A stretch of 64,000 nucleotides of DNA, taken from contig CP054190.1 of assembly GCA_015709575.1 (NCBI GenBank), forward strand, positions 1,054,001 through 1,118,000, given 5' to 3'. The notes under the pieces are model-generated. The model was not told where the DNA came from and searched no databases. It saw only the letters and a list, made by a program, of their open reading frames with translations. Below, piece after piece: positions 29,086 through 37,954 of the stretch (its first letter is position 1; each line of letters opens with the position of its first letter). This stretch comes from Planctomycetia bacterium (GTDB lineage Bacteria > Planctomycetota > Phycisphaerae > UBA1845 > Fen-1342). A program made the translations under genes and the position numbers.

Positions 29086-29832
29086 CTACTTGGGAGCGTC
29101 GGCGGGTGCGGCGGCGTTGGCGTATTCCTCGACGTGCACCTCGAGCACTCGGATGTCCACGCGGTGGTTCTGGGCGCGGGCTTCGTCAGAATAGGCCTTG
29201 CGGACGATCGGTTCGAAGGGTCCGACCGCGACGACGCGAATGCGGTCGGCCTCCACGCCCAGGTCGACGAGCCGGTCGCGGGTGGCCTTGGCGCGGGCGA
29301 AGGACAACTCGACGACGTCGCGGTAGGGGCTGTTGGGCGGCAGCGGCTCCTGCGCGGCGTGCCCGCGAACCTCGATCTTGTTGCGGTGTCCGCGGACTTT
29401 CTCCACCAGCGTCGCAAGCAGCGGCTCGGCGGCCGCACTGACCTTCGTCTCAAACCGGTCAAAGGCGATCGTTCCGCCGACGGTGACTTCAAGCCCGTCG
29501 TTGATCCGGCGGACGCGCATCTCCGCCCCGGGGATGGCGTCGTCCGGGGCGTCGGAATTGGTGCGCTCGTGCGGGGCGTTGCGCAGGATTTCCTCGAGCT
29601 GCTTGAGCAGTGAATTGAAGTCCAGCGTCTGGTCCGGGGCAGCGCCGACCTGCGCCGTGGCGCCGAGTGCCTGGCGGATGGACTCGATGGCGGTCTGCAT
29701 GCGCTTGTCCTGCTTGTCGAAGTTGGCCATCGCGGCCAGCAGGATGAAGAAGCAGAGCAGCAGCGACATCAGGTCGCCGTAGGTGAGCACCCAGTCTGGT
29801 GCACCGGCCGGCGGCGGCTTCTTCTTCAGCAT
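29086..29832 (-). CDS. motB: Flagellar stator protein MotB
   Basis: The protein is 248 residues. MotB with MotA forms the ion-driven stator of the flagellar motor, anchored to peptidoglycan. A single N-terminal helix (WVLTYGDLMSLLLCFFILLA) carries the ion-binding aspartate D20. The C-terminal OmpA-like domain contains the peptidoglycan-binding segment NKIEVRGHAAQEPLPP and LSFARAKATRDRLVDLGV. GGAG is upstream of the ATG. The gene follows motA by 33 bases. No other flagellar genes are in the window. Confidence 0.9.
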   Translation of the reverse strand: MLKKKPPPAGAPDWVLTYGDLMSLLLCFFILLAAMANFDKQDKRMQTAIESIRQALGATAQVGAAPDQTLDFNSLLKQLEEILRNAPHERTNSDAPDDAIPGAEMRVRRINDGLEVTVGGTIAFDRFETKVSAAAEPLLATLVEKVRGHRNKIEVRGHAAQEPLPPNSPYRDVVELSFARAKATRDRLVDLGVEADRIRVVAVGPFEPIVRKAYSDEARAQNHRVDIRVLEVHVEEYANAAAPADAPK

Positions 29833-29865
29833 GGGCGTGGCTCCGCCCGCGGCCGGCCGCGGGAG

Positions 29866-30648
29866 TTATTTTTCACTCTCGGCCAGCAGCTTCTTGCGGG
29901 CGGAGGGCGCCAGGAAGACGGCCAGCTTGGCCTGCAGTGCGCGGGGGTTGTCTCCGGCCTGGATCGCCATGACCGCGGCCTGGGCCAGCGTCATGGCCAT
30001 CATCTCCTGCGTGTGCGTGTTGTTGAGCTTGTCAGCCAGCGGCAGACAGATCATGTTTGCCATGATCGCGCCGTAGAGCGTCGTGAGCAGGGCGACGGCC
30101 ATGCCGGGGCCGATGGCCTTGGGGTCGTTCATGTTCTGAAGCATGACGACCAGACCGACCAGCGTGCCGATCATGCCGTAGGCGGGTGCGTACTTGCCCA
30201 TCAGATCGAGCACCTGCTTCCCTTCGGAATGGCGGGCGTCGAGGCAGGCGATCTCGAACTCCATCGCCTGCTTGACGCTTTCGGGGTCGGTGCCGTCGAT
30301 CACCATCTGCAACGCGTTGGCGACGAACTTGTCGGGGATCTGCGAAACCTGCCCCTGAAGGGCGAGCATGCCCTCGCGCCGCGCCACCTCGGCGAGCTTC
30401 ACGAACTGCCGGATCATCTGGTCGGGTGCCACGGACTTGGCGAAGAACGCGTTCTTGACGATTCCGGCGAAGCCGAGAAAGCGGTTGAGGCGGACGCTCA
30501 GCAGCGTCGTGAGCACGCCGCCGCCCAGCACGATCGTGATCGACGGCGTGTCCCAGAAGCCGCCGATGTTGCCGTTGCTGCCGGTGAACAGCGCCCAGGA
30601 GAACAGCGCCACCGCACCGACGAATCCAATCAGTGACGCCAGATCCAT
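29866..30648 (-). CDS. motA: Flagellar stator protein MotA (MotA/PomA type)
   Basis: The protein is 260 residues with four membrane helices. The first is LIGFVGAVALFSWALF, and the third and fourth lie in GKYAPAYGMIGTLVGLVVML and AVALLTTLYGAIMANMICLP. The cytoplasmic domain holds the charged residues that contact the rotor (FEIACLDARHSEG). Length and sequence look more like the PomA/MotA type of about 255 residues than the longer E. coli MotA, but the coupling ion is not decided by sequence alone. It is transcribed with motB. Confidence 0.92.
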   Translation of the reverse strand: MDLASLIGFVGAVALFSWALFTGSNGNIGGFWDTPSITIVLGGGVLTTLLSVRLNRFLGFAGIVKNAFFAKSVAPDQMIRQFVKLAEVARREGMLALQGQVSQIPDKFVANALQMVIDGTDPESVKQAMEFEIACLDARHSEGKQVLDLMGKYAPAYGMIGTLVGLVVMLQNMNDPKAIGPGMAVALLTTLYGAIMANMICLPLADKLNNTHTQEMMAMTLAQAAVMAIQAGDNPRALQAKLAVFLAPSARKKLLAESEK

Positions 30649-30899
30649 GGCCGGTCATTCCCCCTCTCGCAGCGGAAGTCCTCGTCCTGCGGGGCTGCCC
30701 GGCGCTGGGCCGCAGGCTGCCGCCGTCAGGCGACGATCCATCTGCTTGACTATCGTCCAACCGGGGCGGGTTCCGCGAAGGGAGGAACCGGCCGCGTGCC
30801 GGGGCGAGTGGGGCGATAGTTGATCGGACCGCGGGGGCGGCCCGCGTCCGCAATTCGGTGATGAGGGAGCGGGGGGAGATGGTCCGTGGCGGCGGCGGC

Positions 30900-33254
30900 T
30901 TAGAACGATGCGCCGAAGCTGAAGTTGAAGACCCGGTTTTCGTCGTCGTCATCCTTGGCGATCGGCCAGCCGAAGTCGAAGATCATCGGCACGCCGCCCA
31001 GGAAGTTGATGTTCACGCGCAGGCCGAATCCCACGGAGGCGCGCCAACTGGTGATCTCGAAATCCTCCTCGACGGTTCCCATGTCCAGGAAGACCACGCC
31101 GCGCAGCAGGTCCGAATAGAGCGGCACGGAGTGCTCGGCGCCCATCAACAGGATGAAGTCGCCGCCGACGGCATCGTTGTAGACACCCTTGCGTGGCGAG
31201 ACGCCGCGATAATTGAAGCCGCGCAAGGAACCGAATCCGCCGGCGTAGTAGCGCTCGAAGACCGGCGCGTCGCCGGCGATGAATCCGGCGTCGGCGCGAA
31301 AGCCGAGAATGCTCTTGCGGTCGAAGACGTCGGTGAAGGTGGTGAGGTAATAACGGCCGCCGACCGATGGGCGGCTGAAGGAGTAATCCGCCCCCAGCGC
31401 GCCGACCTGCTCCCAGGTGAAATTCACCCGATAGCCCTCGCTGGGCAGGATGCGGCTGTCGGTCGTGTCGCGGACGATCCCGGCCTTGACGCTGGTCATG
31501 GCGCTGCTGCCGCGGACTTCGCGGATGTCGCGCGCCGCGAACGTGCGGACGCTGTCGATGTTGACGCCTTGCACCTCGAGGCCGCCTTCGACCGCCCAGC
31601 CGTCGAGAAAGCCGCCTTCGAAACGCCGTGACAGCCCCCAGGCGGTGCCGTAGCGCTCCTCGACGTAGGCGCCGCGGTCGCGCTGCCAGAGGAACAACGA
31701 CGCATCCAGCCGGACGCGCTTCTCCAGAAAGTACGGCTCGCTGAAGTCGATGCGGAAACGCGACAGCTCCGTGCCGGGCTCGAGCGTCATGCGCAGCGTC
31801 TGGCCCGCGCCGCGAAAGGCCTGGCCGCGAAAGAACTGCCCCGGGGTGCGCGGCGTGGCGAAGAGATCGAAGTTGCGGTTGTTGATCGTGAGCGAGCCGA
31901 TGACGCCGCTGTCAGTGCTGACGCCGAAGCCGATCAGAAAGTCAATCTGCTGGCCTTCCTCGACCTCGATCACCGCCTCGCGCCGCCCGCCGATCTCCTC
32001 CAGCGGCGTCACCACGGCTTTCGAGAACAGGCCGGATTCAGAGAGGCGGCGCTCCGCGCGGCGCGTCTTGACGATGTTGAAGTCCTCGTCCGGGAAGAAG
32101 CGCAGCTCGCGGCGAATGACCTCATCGCGCGTGATCGTGTTTCCGCGGATGGTGATGCGGCCGAGCTTGGAGCGGCGGTTTTCGGCGATGGTCCAGCGGA
32201 CGCGCACCTGCCCGGCCGTCTCCAGGTAGTCGTAGTTCGGCTCGATGCGGGCGTCGATGTAGCCGACCTCGCCGTACAGATCGGCGATGCGCCGTGCGTC
32301 CTCGCGGCGGGCGACCTCGCGGGCGATCGAGCCGGGCGTGAGCCGCAGCACCTCGCGGATGCGCTCCGTGCCGAACGCCTCGTTGCCCTCAATCGTGATG
32401 TCCGCAACGCGGTAGCGCTGCCCCTCCTCGACGACGAACGCGAGCCGCAGGTCGGCGCGGTTGACCGGGTCGAAATCCAGCCGGTAGCCGACGCGCGCGT
32501 CGAGAAACCCCTCATCGCGGTAGAACTGCTGCACGTCCTGCGCGTCGCGGTCGGCCTGCTCCTCGTCAAACGCCCCGGTGCGCAGCAGCGGAAACCAGGC
32601 GCGCGTGCGGATGCGCGTGCGGAGGCGAATTTCGGTGAAGGAGCGAACGCCCTCCAGCGCGATATCGCGGATGCGCACCCGCGGCCCCTCGACGACCTCG
32701 TAGACCACCCGTCCTTCGTCGAGGGCGCTATCGAGCAGCGTCACCTCGCAGTAGTAGTAGCCCGCTTCGCGGTAGCGTCGGCGCAGGTCGTCCTGTCCCT
32801 TGTTGATCGAGTAGCGATCGAGGATATCGCCCGCGGCGAAGCCCAGCTCGCGGAACAGCTCCTCGTCGGGAAAGACCTTGTTGCCGTCGATCTCGAGCGT
32901 GAGGATCACGGGCTTTTCGGCCACCGTGATGCGCACCACCGCCTGGCTGTCCTCAACCGCGGTGGACGCGACGACGTTCAGGAACTTGCGCGTGCGGAGC
33001 AACTCGCGCACATCCTCCTGAAGCTGGCGGGCCTGGAAGCGCGCCCCCTCGCGCAGCTTGATCGTACGGCGGACAAAGCCCTCGTTGATGGACGTGAGGC
33101 CGGCAATCTCGACGCGGAGGATCGGCATGCCGTCCACCGCGGCGGCGGCGTCCTGCGCGGTGGCGCGCGGCAGACCGGTCAGCAGGACCGGCAGCAGCGC
33201 GACGAGCACGCGAAGCGGGACGACCGGACGGCGGGCAAGGGGGCGGTTGGGCAC
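30900..33254 (-). CDS. bamA: Outer-membrane protein assembly factor BamA
   Basis: The protein is 784 residues from a GTG start, with a signal peptide (LRVLVALLPVLLTGLPRATAQ). About five POTRA domains follow (e.g. ILRVEIAGLTSINEGFVRRT), then a 16-strand barrel of the bacterial surface antigen family. In that barrel VFERYYAGGFGSLRGFNYRG contains the conserved (V/I)RGF-type loop. The C-terminus ends in Phe (FNFSFGASF), the usual outer-membrane protein signal. BamA inserts barrel proteins in the outer membrane, so this gene supports a diderm envelope. It is on the same strand as motA, 250 bases upstream. Confidence 0.93.
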   Translation of the reverse strand: MPNRPLARRPVVPLRVLVALLPVLLTGLPRATAQDAAAAVDGMPILRVEIAGLTSINEGFVRRTIKLREGARFQARQLQEDVRELLRTRKFLNVVASTAVEDSQAVVRITVAEKPVILTLEIDGNKVFPDEELFRELGFAAGDILDRYSINKGQDDLRRRYREAGYYYCEVTLLDSALDEGRVVYEVVEGPRVRIRDIALEGVRSFTEIRLRTRIRTRAWFPLLRTGAFDEEQADRDAQDVQQFYRDEGFLDARVGYRLDFDPVNRADLRLAFVVEEGQRYRVADITIEGNEAFGTERIREVLRLTPGSIAREVARREDARRIADLYGEVGYIDARIEPNYDYLETAGQVRVRWTIAENRRSKLGRITIRGNTITRDEVIRRELRFFPDEDFNIVKTRRAERRLSESGLFSKAVVTPLEEIGGRREAVIEVEEGQQIDFLIGFGVSTDSGVIGSLTINNRNFDLFATPRTPGQFFRGQAFRGAGQTLRMTLEPGTELSRFRIDFSEPYFLEKRVRLDASLFLWQRDRGAYVEERYGTAWGLSRRFEGGFLDGWAVEGGLEVQGVNIDSVRTFAARDIREVRGSSAMTSVKAGIVRDTTDSRILPSEGYRVNFTWEQVGALGADYSFSRPSVGGRYYLTTFTDVFDRKSILGFRADAGFIAGDAPVFERYYAGGFGSLRGFNYRGVSPRKGVYNDAVGGDFILLMGAEHSVPLYSDLLRGVVFLDMGTVEEDFEITSWRASVGFGLRVNINFLGGVPMIFDFGWPIAKDDDDENRVFNFSFGASF

Positions 33255-33433
33255 CGGGCACCAGGCTTGAAGGGTTGCGACCGCTCAGCGGACGGCGCGT
33301 CGCCGCACCGCCGCTCAATACCGCGCGGTACTATACGGATGCCCGCGCAGGTTGAATAGGGCGGATGCGGCAAAGCGGGAACCTCCGCAGCGCTCCGCCC
33401 GGCGATCCCGGGCACAGCCAGCAGGACTCCCCC

Positions 33434-34237
33434 ATGCGACCGGTGATCGGCATTACGCCGAGCTTCGTCCACGACAAGGGTCCGCCGTCGCGAAATCGCG
33501 TCATGCTCAACGCGGCCTACGCGGACGCCATCTACCTGGCCGGCGGACTGCCCCTGGTGCTGGCGCCGCCGCCGGAGGGCATGCCGCGGGCGCCGGAATC
33601 GGCGTCCAGCCGACCGGCGGCGGGGAACGACCGAAGCGGGCCGGCTGCCGGGCCGGACGAAGCGGTGTATTCGCAGGTGCTTCAGCGCTGCGACGGGCTG
33701 CTGTTCACCGGCGGGCCGGACCTCGATCCGCGCCATTACGGGCAGAAGCCGCATGAGAAGACGCAGGTGATGCACCCGCGACGGGATGCCTTCGACATCG
33801 GGCTGTTCCGCGCCGCCGATGCCGTGCGCAAGCCGATCCTGTCCGTCTGCCTGGGCTGCCAGATCGCGAACGTGGCGCGCGGCGGGTGCCTGATTCAGCA
33901 TGTGGACGACATTCGGCGGGAAAACCCGCTGACGCACCATCTTCCGGGCGGGGAATCCGCGTACCACGACATCGAGATCACGCCCGGGTCTGCGCTGGCG
34001 AAGATCGTTGGCGGCACGCGCATCCGCGTGAACAGCCGGCACCACCAGGCGCTGGACCCCTCCTCCGTTGGGGATGAGCTGCGCGTCGTCGCCCACGCGC
34101 CGGACGGCATCATCGAGGCAGTGGAGAACATGGAAGCGCGCTTCTTCCTGGCGGTGCAGTGGCACCCTGAAGACATGATCGACCGGCGCGAGCACCTGGC
34201 GCTCTTTGAGGCACTGGTGGCGGCCTGTCGGCGCTGA
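33434..34237 (+). CDS. Gamma-glutamyl-gamma-aminobutyrate hydrolase-like class I amidotransferase (peptidase C26)
   Basis: The protein is 267 residues from ATG 33434. The catalytic Cys139 is in SVCLGCQIANVARGG, with His in QWHPED and the acid two residues on. N-terminal MRPVIGITPS and FTGGPDLDP are typical of the PuuD family, which hydrolyses gamma-glutamyl-GABA in putrescine degradation. An insertion of about 30 Pro/Ala-rich residues lies at 50-78. No putrescine-pathway gene is next to it, so the exact substrate is open. Confidence 0.85.
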   Translation: MRPVIGITPSFVHDKGPPSRNRVMLNAAYADAIYLAGGLPLVLAPPPEGMPRAPESASSRPAAGNDRSGPAAGPDEAVYSQVLQRCDGLLFTGGPDLDPRHYGQKPHEKTQVMHPRRDAFDIGLFRAADAVRKPILSVCLGCQIANVARGGCLIQHVDDIRRENPLTHHLPGGESAYHDIEITPGSALAKIVGGTRIRVNSRHHQALDPSSVGDELRVVAHAPDGIIEAVENMEARFFLAVQWHPEDMIDRREHLALFEALVAACRR

Positions 34238-34315
34238 GGCCGCAGTTCCCTGTACACAATGGCTCTGGTAGCCGCGGCGCGCGTGGCTTGACCGCCCGCG
34301 TCTCGATTCTCCGGA

Positions 34316-34374
34316 AACGAGAACGGTCCGCACGTGCCGGGCAATCCCGAGCACGAGCGGACCGTTCGCTCGTT
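34316..34374. terminator. Bidirectional terminator hairpin
   Basis: GAACGGTCCGC (34321-34331) pairs perfectly with GCGGACCGTTC (34357-34367). Flanking AACGA and TCGTT extend it after a small bulge, and an inner CGTGC/GCACG stem is present. It lies between convergent genes ending at 34237 and 34392, so it probably serves both. Confidence 0.65.
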
Positions 34375-34391
34375 GATGCGCGGTTCGCAGA

Positions 34392-37133
34392 TCAGCCCAA
34401 GCCGAGGTACGCCGCAACCATCGGACTATACTTGACGACCAGGCCGGCGAAGACCACCGAGACGATCGAGATCAGCTTGATGAGAATGTTCAGCGACGGG
34501 CCGGAGGTGTCCTTGAAGGGGTCGCCGACGGTGTCACCCACGACGGCGGCCTTGTGGGCCGGGGAGCGCTTGCCGCCGTGGTGTCCGGCCTCGATGTACT
34601 TTTTGGCGTTGTCCCAGGCGCCGCCCGCGTTGGCCATGAAGATCGCGATGGCGAAGCCGGAGCTGAGGCCGCCCATCAGCATGCCGATCGTGCCGGCTAC
34701 GCCCAGCATCAGGCCGACCAGAACGGGGACGACGATCGCGAGAATCGCGGGCAGCACCATTTCGCGCTGCGCGCCGGCGGTGGAGATCGCGACGCACTTT
34801 CCGTACTCGGGGTATTGCACGCCCTCGTACTGCACCTTGGTCGGCCACTTCATGGGGTCAGCGATGTCCGCCTCGCTCATGCCGCTGCTGCGGAAGGCGT
34901 CGCGCATCTTGGCGAACTGGCGACGGCACTCGTTCATCATGCGAAAGGCGGCGCGGCCGACGGCGTTCATCGTGAGCGCGCAGAAGACGAATGCCAGCAG
35001 CACACCCAGGAACAGCCCGCCCAGCACGCGCGGGTTCATGAGCGTCACGTCGTAATAGAACATGATGTCGCGGATGCTGGCCTTGTCGGCACGGGCCATG
35101 CGGAAGCGCACCGTTTCGTGACCTTCATCCGGCATGACCATCGACGCGGTCCAGCTCTGGCTCTGGCGGTCGAAGTCGGTGAGCGTGACGACCAGCGGTT
35201 CTTCCGGCCGCGCGTTGTTGGCGTCATCCAGCCGCCGCCGCTTTTCGTCGTTCACCAGACCCAGGCCGCCGATAACGTCTTTTGAGGGGTCTGCGTCCCC
35301 GCGCAGTCCCAGTGTGCCGTTCGGCGCAACGATCGCCCACTTGTTGTGGCCTTCGTAATAGGCGGTGGCGACCGCGGGCGTCGTGAGCTTGGTGGCGGTC
35401 GCCCACTGCTCGGCCTGCACCGTCTGCTGCTGCTGGATCACCTGCACGTAGGCGGCCAGCAGCGCCATCGCGGTCAGCGCCGCGGAGCCGATGGCAAAGC
35501 CCTTGCCGGTCGCGGCCGTGGTGTTGCCGAGCGAGTCGAGCATGTCGGTGCGTTCGCGGACGTGCGGCGGCTGGCCGGACATTTCGGCGTTACCGCCGGC
35601 GTTGTCGGCGATTGGTCCGTAGGCGTCCGTCGCCAGCGTAATCCCGAGGGTTGAGAGCATGCCGACGGCGGCGATGCCGACGCCGAACAGGCCAAGCACG
35701 AAGTTGGTCGATCCCCCGGCGAAGCCGAAGGCGGCCAGGATCGCCACGACGATCGTGATCAGCGGAATCCAGGTGCTGAGCATGCCCTCGGCGATGCCGG
35801 AAATAATGACCGTGGCCGGGCCGGTGTTGGCCTGTTCACTGATGCGCTGGGTGGGGGAGTGCTCGTAGCTGGTGTAATACTCGGTGCCCCAGGCGATGAC
35901 GAGGCCGGCGACCAGGCCGGAGACGATCGCACCCCACAGGCCGAGCCAGCTCACTCCGGGGATTCCGCCCACGAGCAGGTAGAGCACCAGTAGCGAGCCA
36001 AGCGTGATCATCGCGGAACTGGACCACACGCCGGTGTGCAGGCTGCGAAGCAACTGCGCGAAAGTCGCGTTCTCCTGGGTCTTGACCGTGAAGATGCCTG
36101 CGATCGAGCAGAAGATGCCAAGGCCGGCCAGACACATCGGAACCGCCGTCAGCCGCAGCGCCTCGGACGCTCCGAGTCCGAGCGAGAGGGCCGCCGCCGC
36201 CGCCAGCGCCAGCGAGGAGAGAATTGATCCGTAATAGGACTCGTACAGGTCCGCGCCCATGCCGGCCACGTCGCCGACGTTGTCTCCGACGTTGTCCGCG
36301 ATTGTCGCGGGGTTGCGCGGGTCATCCTCGGGAATCCCGGATTCGACCTTTCCGACCAGGTCGGCGCCGACGTCCGCGGCCTTCGTATAGATGCCGCCGC
36401 CCACGCGGGCGAAGAGCGCCTGGGTCGAGGCGCCCATGCCGAAGCTGAGCATGACGACCGTCATTTCCTCGAGCGGGATCTTCGTTCCGCTGTAGAGCAC
36501 CAGGAACCAGAAGCAGATGTCGAGCAACGCAAAGCCGACGACCACCAGTCCCATCACCGCGCCGGCGCGGAATGCGACCGTCAGGCCGTCGTTGAGCGAG
36601 AGCTTGGCGGCGGCGGCGGTGCGGGCCGACGCGTTCGTGGCCGTGCGCATGCCGAACCAGCCGCATAGGGCCGACAGGAATCCCGCGATGGGCACGCCGA
36701 TGGCGGACTGGAACGGCTGAAGCCCCTGGGTTCCGAGGAAAAGCAGAACGGCGAAGAGCACCACGAACACGCCGCCGACCACGCGGTACTGCTGCGCGAG
36801 GTAGGCCATGGCGCCGTCGCGGACGTGTTGCGCGATTTCCCGCATTGTGGGGTCGCCCTCGTCGCGGCTCATGATCTCGCCGTAGTAGCGACGGGCCATG
36901 AACAGCGCGAGCAGCGCGCCGGCCGGCGCGAGCAGCCATAGCATCCAAGCCGTCACTGGAAAGGCCCGCAGCGCCTCGCCCTCCGCCGCCGTGGCTGCGG
37001 CTGCCACGGACGCCGCGGGCGCGGGCGGAGTGTCCTGTGCCCACGCGGCCGCACCGCTGCAACAAAGGGTGATCAGCAGACCGAGCAGCAGCGCAGCGCG
37101 CTTCGATTTCTGCAATTGCATCATGGCACCCAC
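34392..37133 (-). CDS. hppA: Membrane-bound ion-translocating pyrophosphatase
   Basis: The protein is 913 residues with about 16 membrane helices. It hydrolyses pyrophosphate and pumps H+ or Na+ across the membrane. Diagnostic segments are DVGADLVGKVESGIPEDDPR, then NPATIADNVGDNVGDVAGMG, and GNTTAATGKGFAIGSAALTA. Ala (not Lys) after GNTT-A is the mark of K+-dependent enzymes, a group that includes the Na+ pumps. It is longer than the usual 700-800 residues because of a signal-like N-terminus and a hydrophilic insertion of about 125 residues (DNA about 35045-35420). GTG 37133 with AAGGAG 7 nt upstream is the preferred start; ATG 37124 and TTG 37163 are alternatives. Confidence 0.92.
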   Translation of the reverse strand: MGAMMQLQKSKRAALLLGLLITLCCSGAAAWAQDTPPAPAASVAAAATAAEGEALRAFPVTAWMLWLLAPAGALLALFMARRYYGEIMSRDEGDPTMREIAQHVRDGAMAYLAQQYRVVGGVFVVLFAVLLFLGTQGLQPFQSAIGVPIAGFLSALCGWFGMRTATNASARTAAAAKLSLNDGLTVAFRAGAVMGLVVVGFALLDICFWFLVLYSGTKIPLEEMTVVMLSFGMGASTQALFARVGGGIYTKAADVGADLVGKVESGIPEDDPRNPATIADNVGDNVGDVAGMGADLYESYYGSILSSLALAAAAALSLGLGASEALRLTAVPMCLAGLGIFCSIAGIFTVKTQENATFAQLLRSLHTGVWSSSAMITLGSLLVLYLLVGGIPGVSWLGLWGAIVSGLVAGLVIAWGTEYYTSYEHSPTQRISEQANTGPATVIISGIAEGMLSTWIPLITIVVAILAAFGFAGGSTNFVLGLFGVGIAAVGMLSTLGITLATDAYGPIADNAGGNAEMSGQPPHVRERTDMLDSLGNTTAATGKGFAIGSAALTAMALLAAYVQVIQQQQTVQAEQWATATKLTTPAVATAYYEGHNKWAIVAPNGTLGLRGDADPSKDVIGGLGLVNDEKRRRLDDANNARPEEPLVVTLTDFDRQSQSWTASMVMPDEGHETVRFRMARADKASIRDIMFYYDVTLMNPRVLGGLFLGVLLAFVFCALTMNAVGRAAFRMMNECRRQFAKMRDAFRSSGMSEADIADPMKWPTKVQYEGVQYPEYGKCVAISTAGAQREMVLPAILAIVVPVLVGLMLGVAGTIGMLMGGLSSGFAIAIFMANAGGAWDNAKKYIEAGHHGGKRSPAHKAAVVGDTVGDPFKDTSGPSLNILIKLISIVSVVFAGLVVKYSPMVAAYLGLG

Positions 37134-37451
37134 GAATGAGGCTCCTTGACCGCTCGCCCTCAACCCGGGCGAGCTTTCAGATATGTCGATTCATCAGACG
37201 ATGAACGGAAACCACGCTCCAACCGGCCGCGCCAACGGCCCCGGACCAGAACGTTACTGCATTTGCAAAATCGGCGGAAGGGGGCGCGGTAAGCGCCCGA
37301 TCACGCACAGTGCCGTCGCTGCAAGAGAGGCCGCGAAGTTGTCAGTCATGAGTCGATGTTCCGCCGGCAGCGAGAGCGGTCACGGCGTGCCAAGCGCTAC
37401 GACGGAGCGCGACGGAGCGCCGACGAAGTCGGCCCTCACGAAGCCGCGCGA
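37134..37451. other. Region between rpsU and hppA
   Basis: On the minus strand it is the hppA leader and the rpsU 3' flank. It contains the hairpin at 37152-37174, a small GCCGAC-GAA-GTCGGC hairpin at 37419-37433, and a 10-base direct repeat (gacggagcgc twice, 37401-37420). No gene is seen. Confidence 0.4.
37152..37174 (-). promoter_or_regulatory. Perfect 8-bp hairpin just upstream of the hppA ribosome-binding site
   Basis: On the minus strand GCTCGCCC and GGGCGAGC pair around GGGTTGA. The hairpin ends about five bases before the AAGGAG of hppA. It could affect translation or stop upstream transcription. No T run follows. Confidence 0.4.
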
Positions 37452-37643
37452 TTAGAACGCCCCGTAATCGCGGGCAATGCGCTTGATGGCCTTGCGATGC
37501 TTGCGGCGACGGCGCTCGGAGGGCTTCTCGTAGTAGCTGTTGCGCTTGATATCGCGGTTCAAGCCCTCTTTTTCGCAGAGCTTCTTGAAGCGGCGAACCA
37601 TCTGCTCCACGGACTCATTGGCCCGCGCCTTCACCCTAATCAT
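37452..37643 (-). CDS. rpsU: 30S ribosomal protein bS21
   Basis: The protein is 63 residues, the normal size. The N-terminus MIRVKARANESVEQMVRRFK and the basic tail with YYEKPSERRRRKHRKA are the bS21 signature. It binds near the 16S 3' end in the small subunit and takes part in initiation. The longer open frame upstream is out of character, so ATG 37643 with AAAGGGA upstream is chosen. The gene is monocistronic and divergent from the sugar transferase gene. Confidence 0.95.
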   Translation of the reverse strand: MIRVKARANESVEQMVRRFKKLCEKEGLNRDIKRNSYYEKPSERRRRKHRKAIKRIARDYGAF

Positions 37644-37954
37644 GCACGCCTGTCCCTTTCTGAAATCAACACAGTGCCTCCTCATCTCGGCCAGCCGCGC
37701 CGGGACCGCCGCCCGGCCGTGGCGGTCCCGCCGGGCCGGTATGCGGAGCCGGGCAGTATACCCCACAGGCGGTGCCAGACAAGGGACCGGCCGGGACGGA
37801 TCGAGCGCCGGCCGGCCGGCTTGGGGGTAGACTTTCGGCAGGACGGCCGGCTCCGTTGCACGCCGCCGGGACCGGCGCCCCCGTTCGAATTCGGGCTGCT
37901 CGGGCCGGGACTATCGGCGCCATCTGCGGAGTCGGCTGATTATTCGGTAGCCAG

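Noticed and set aside
37401-37420. Direct repeat gacggagcgc twice
   Set aside because: Only two short copies in GC-rich DNA; no larger array and no spacer pattern, so it is not a CRISPR or a meaningful repeat.
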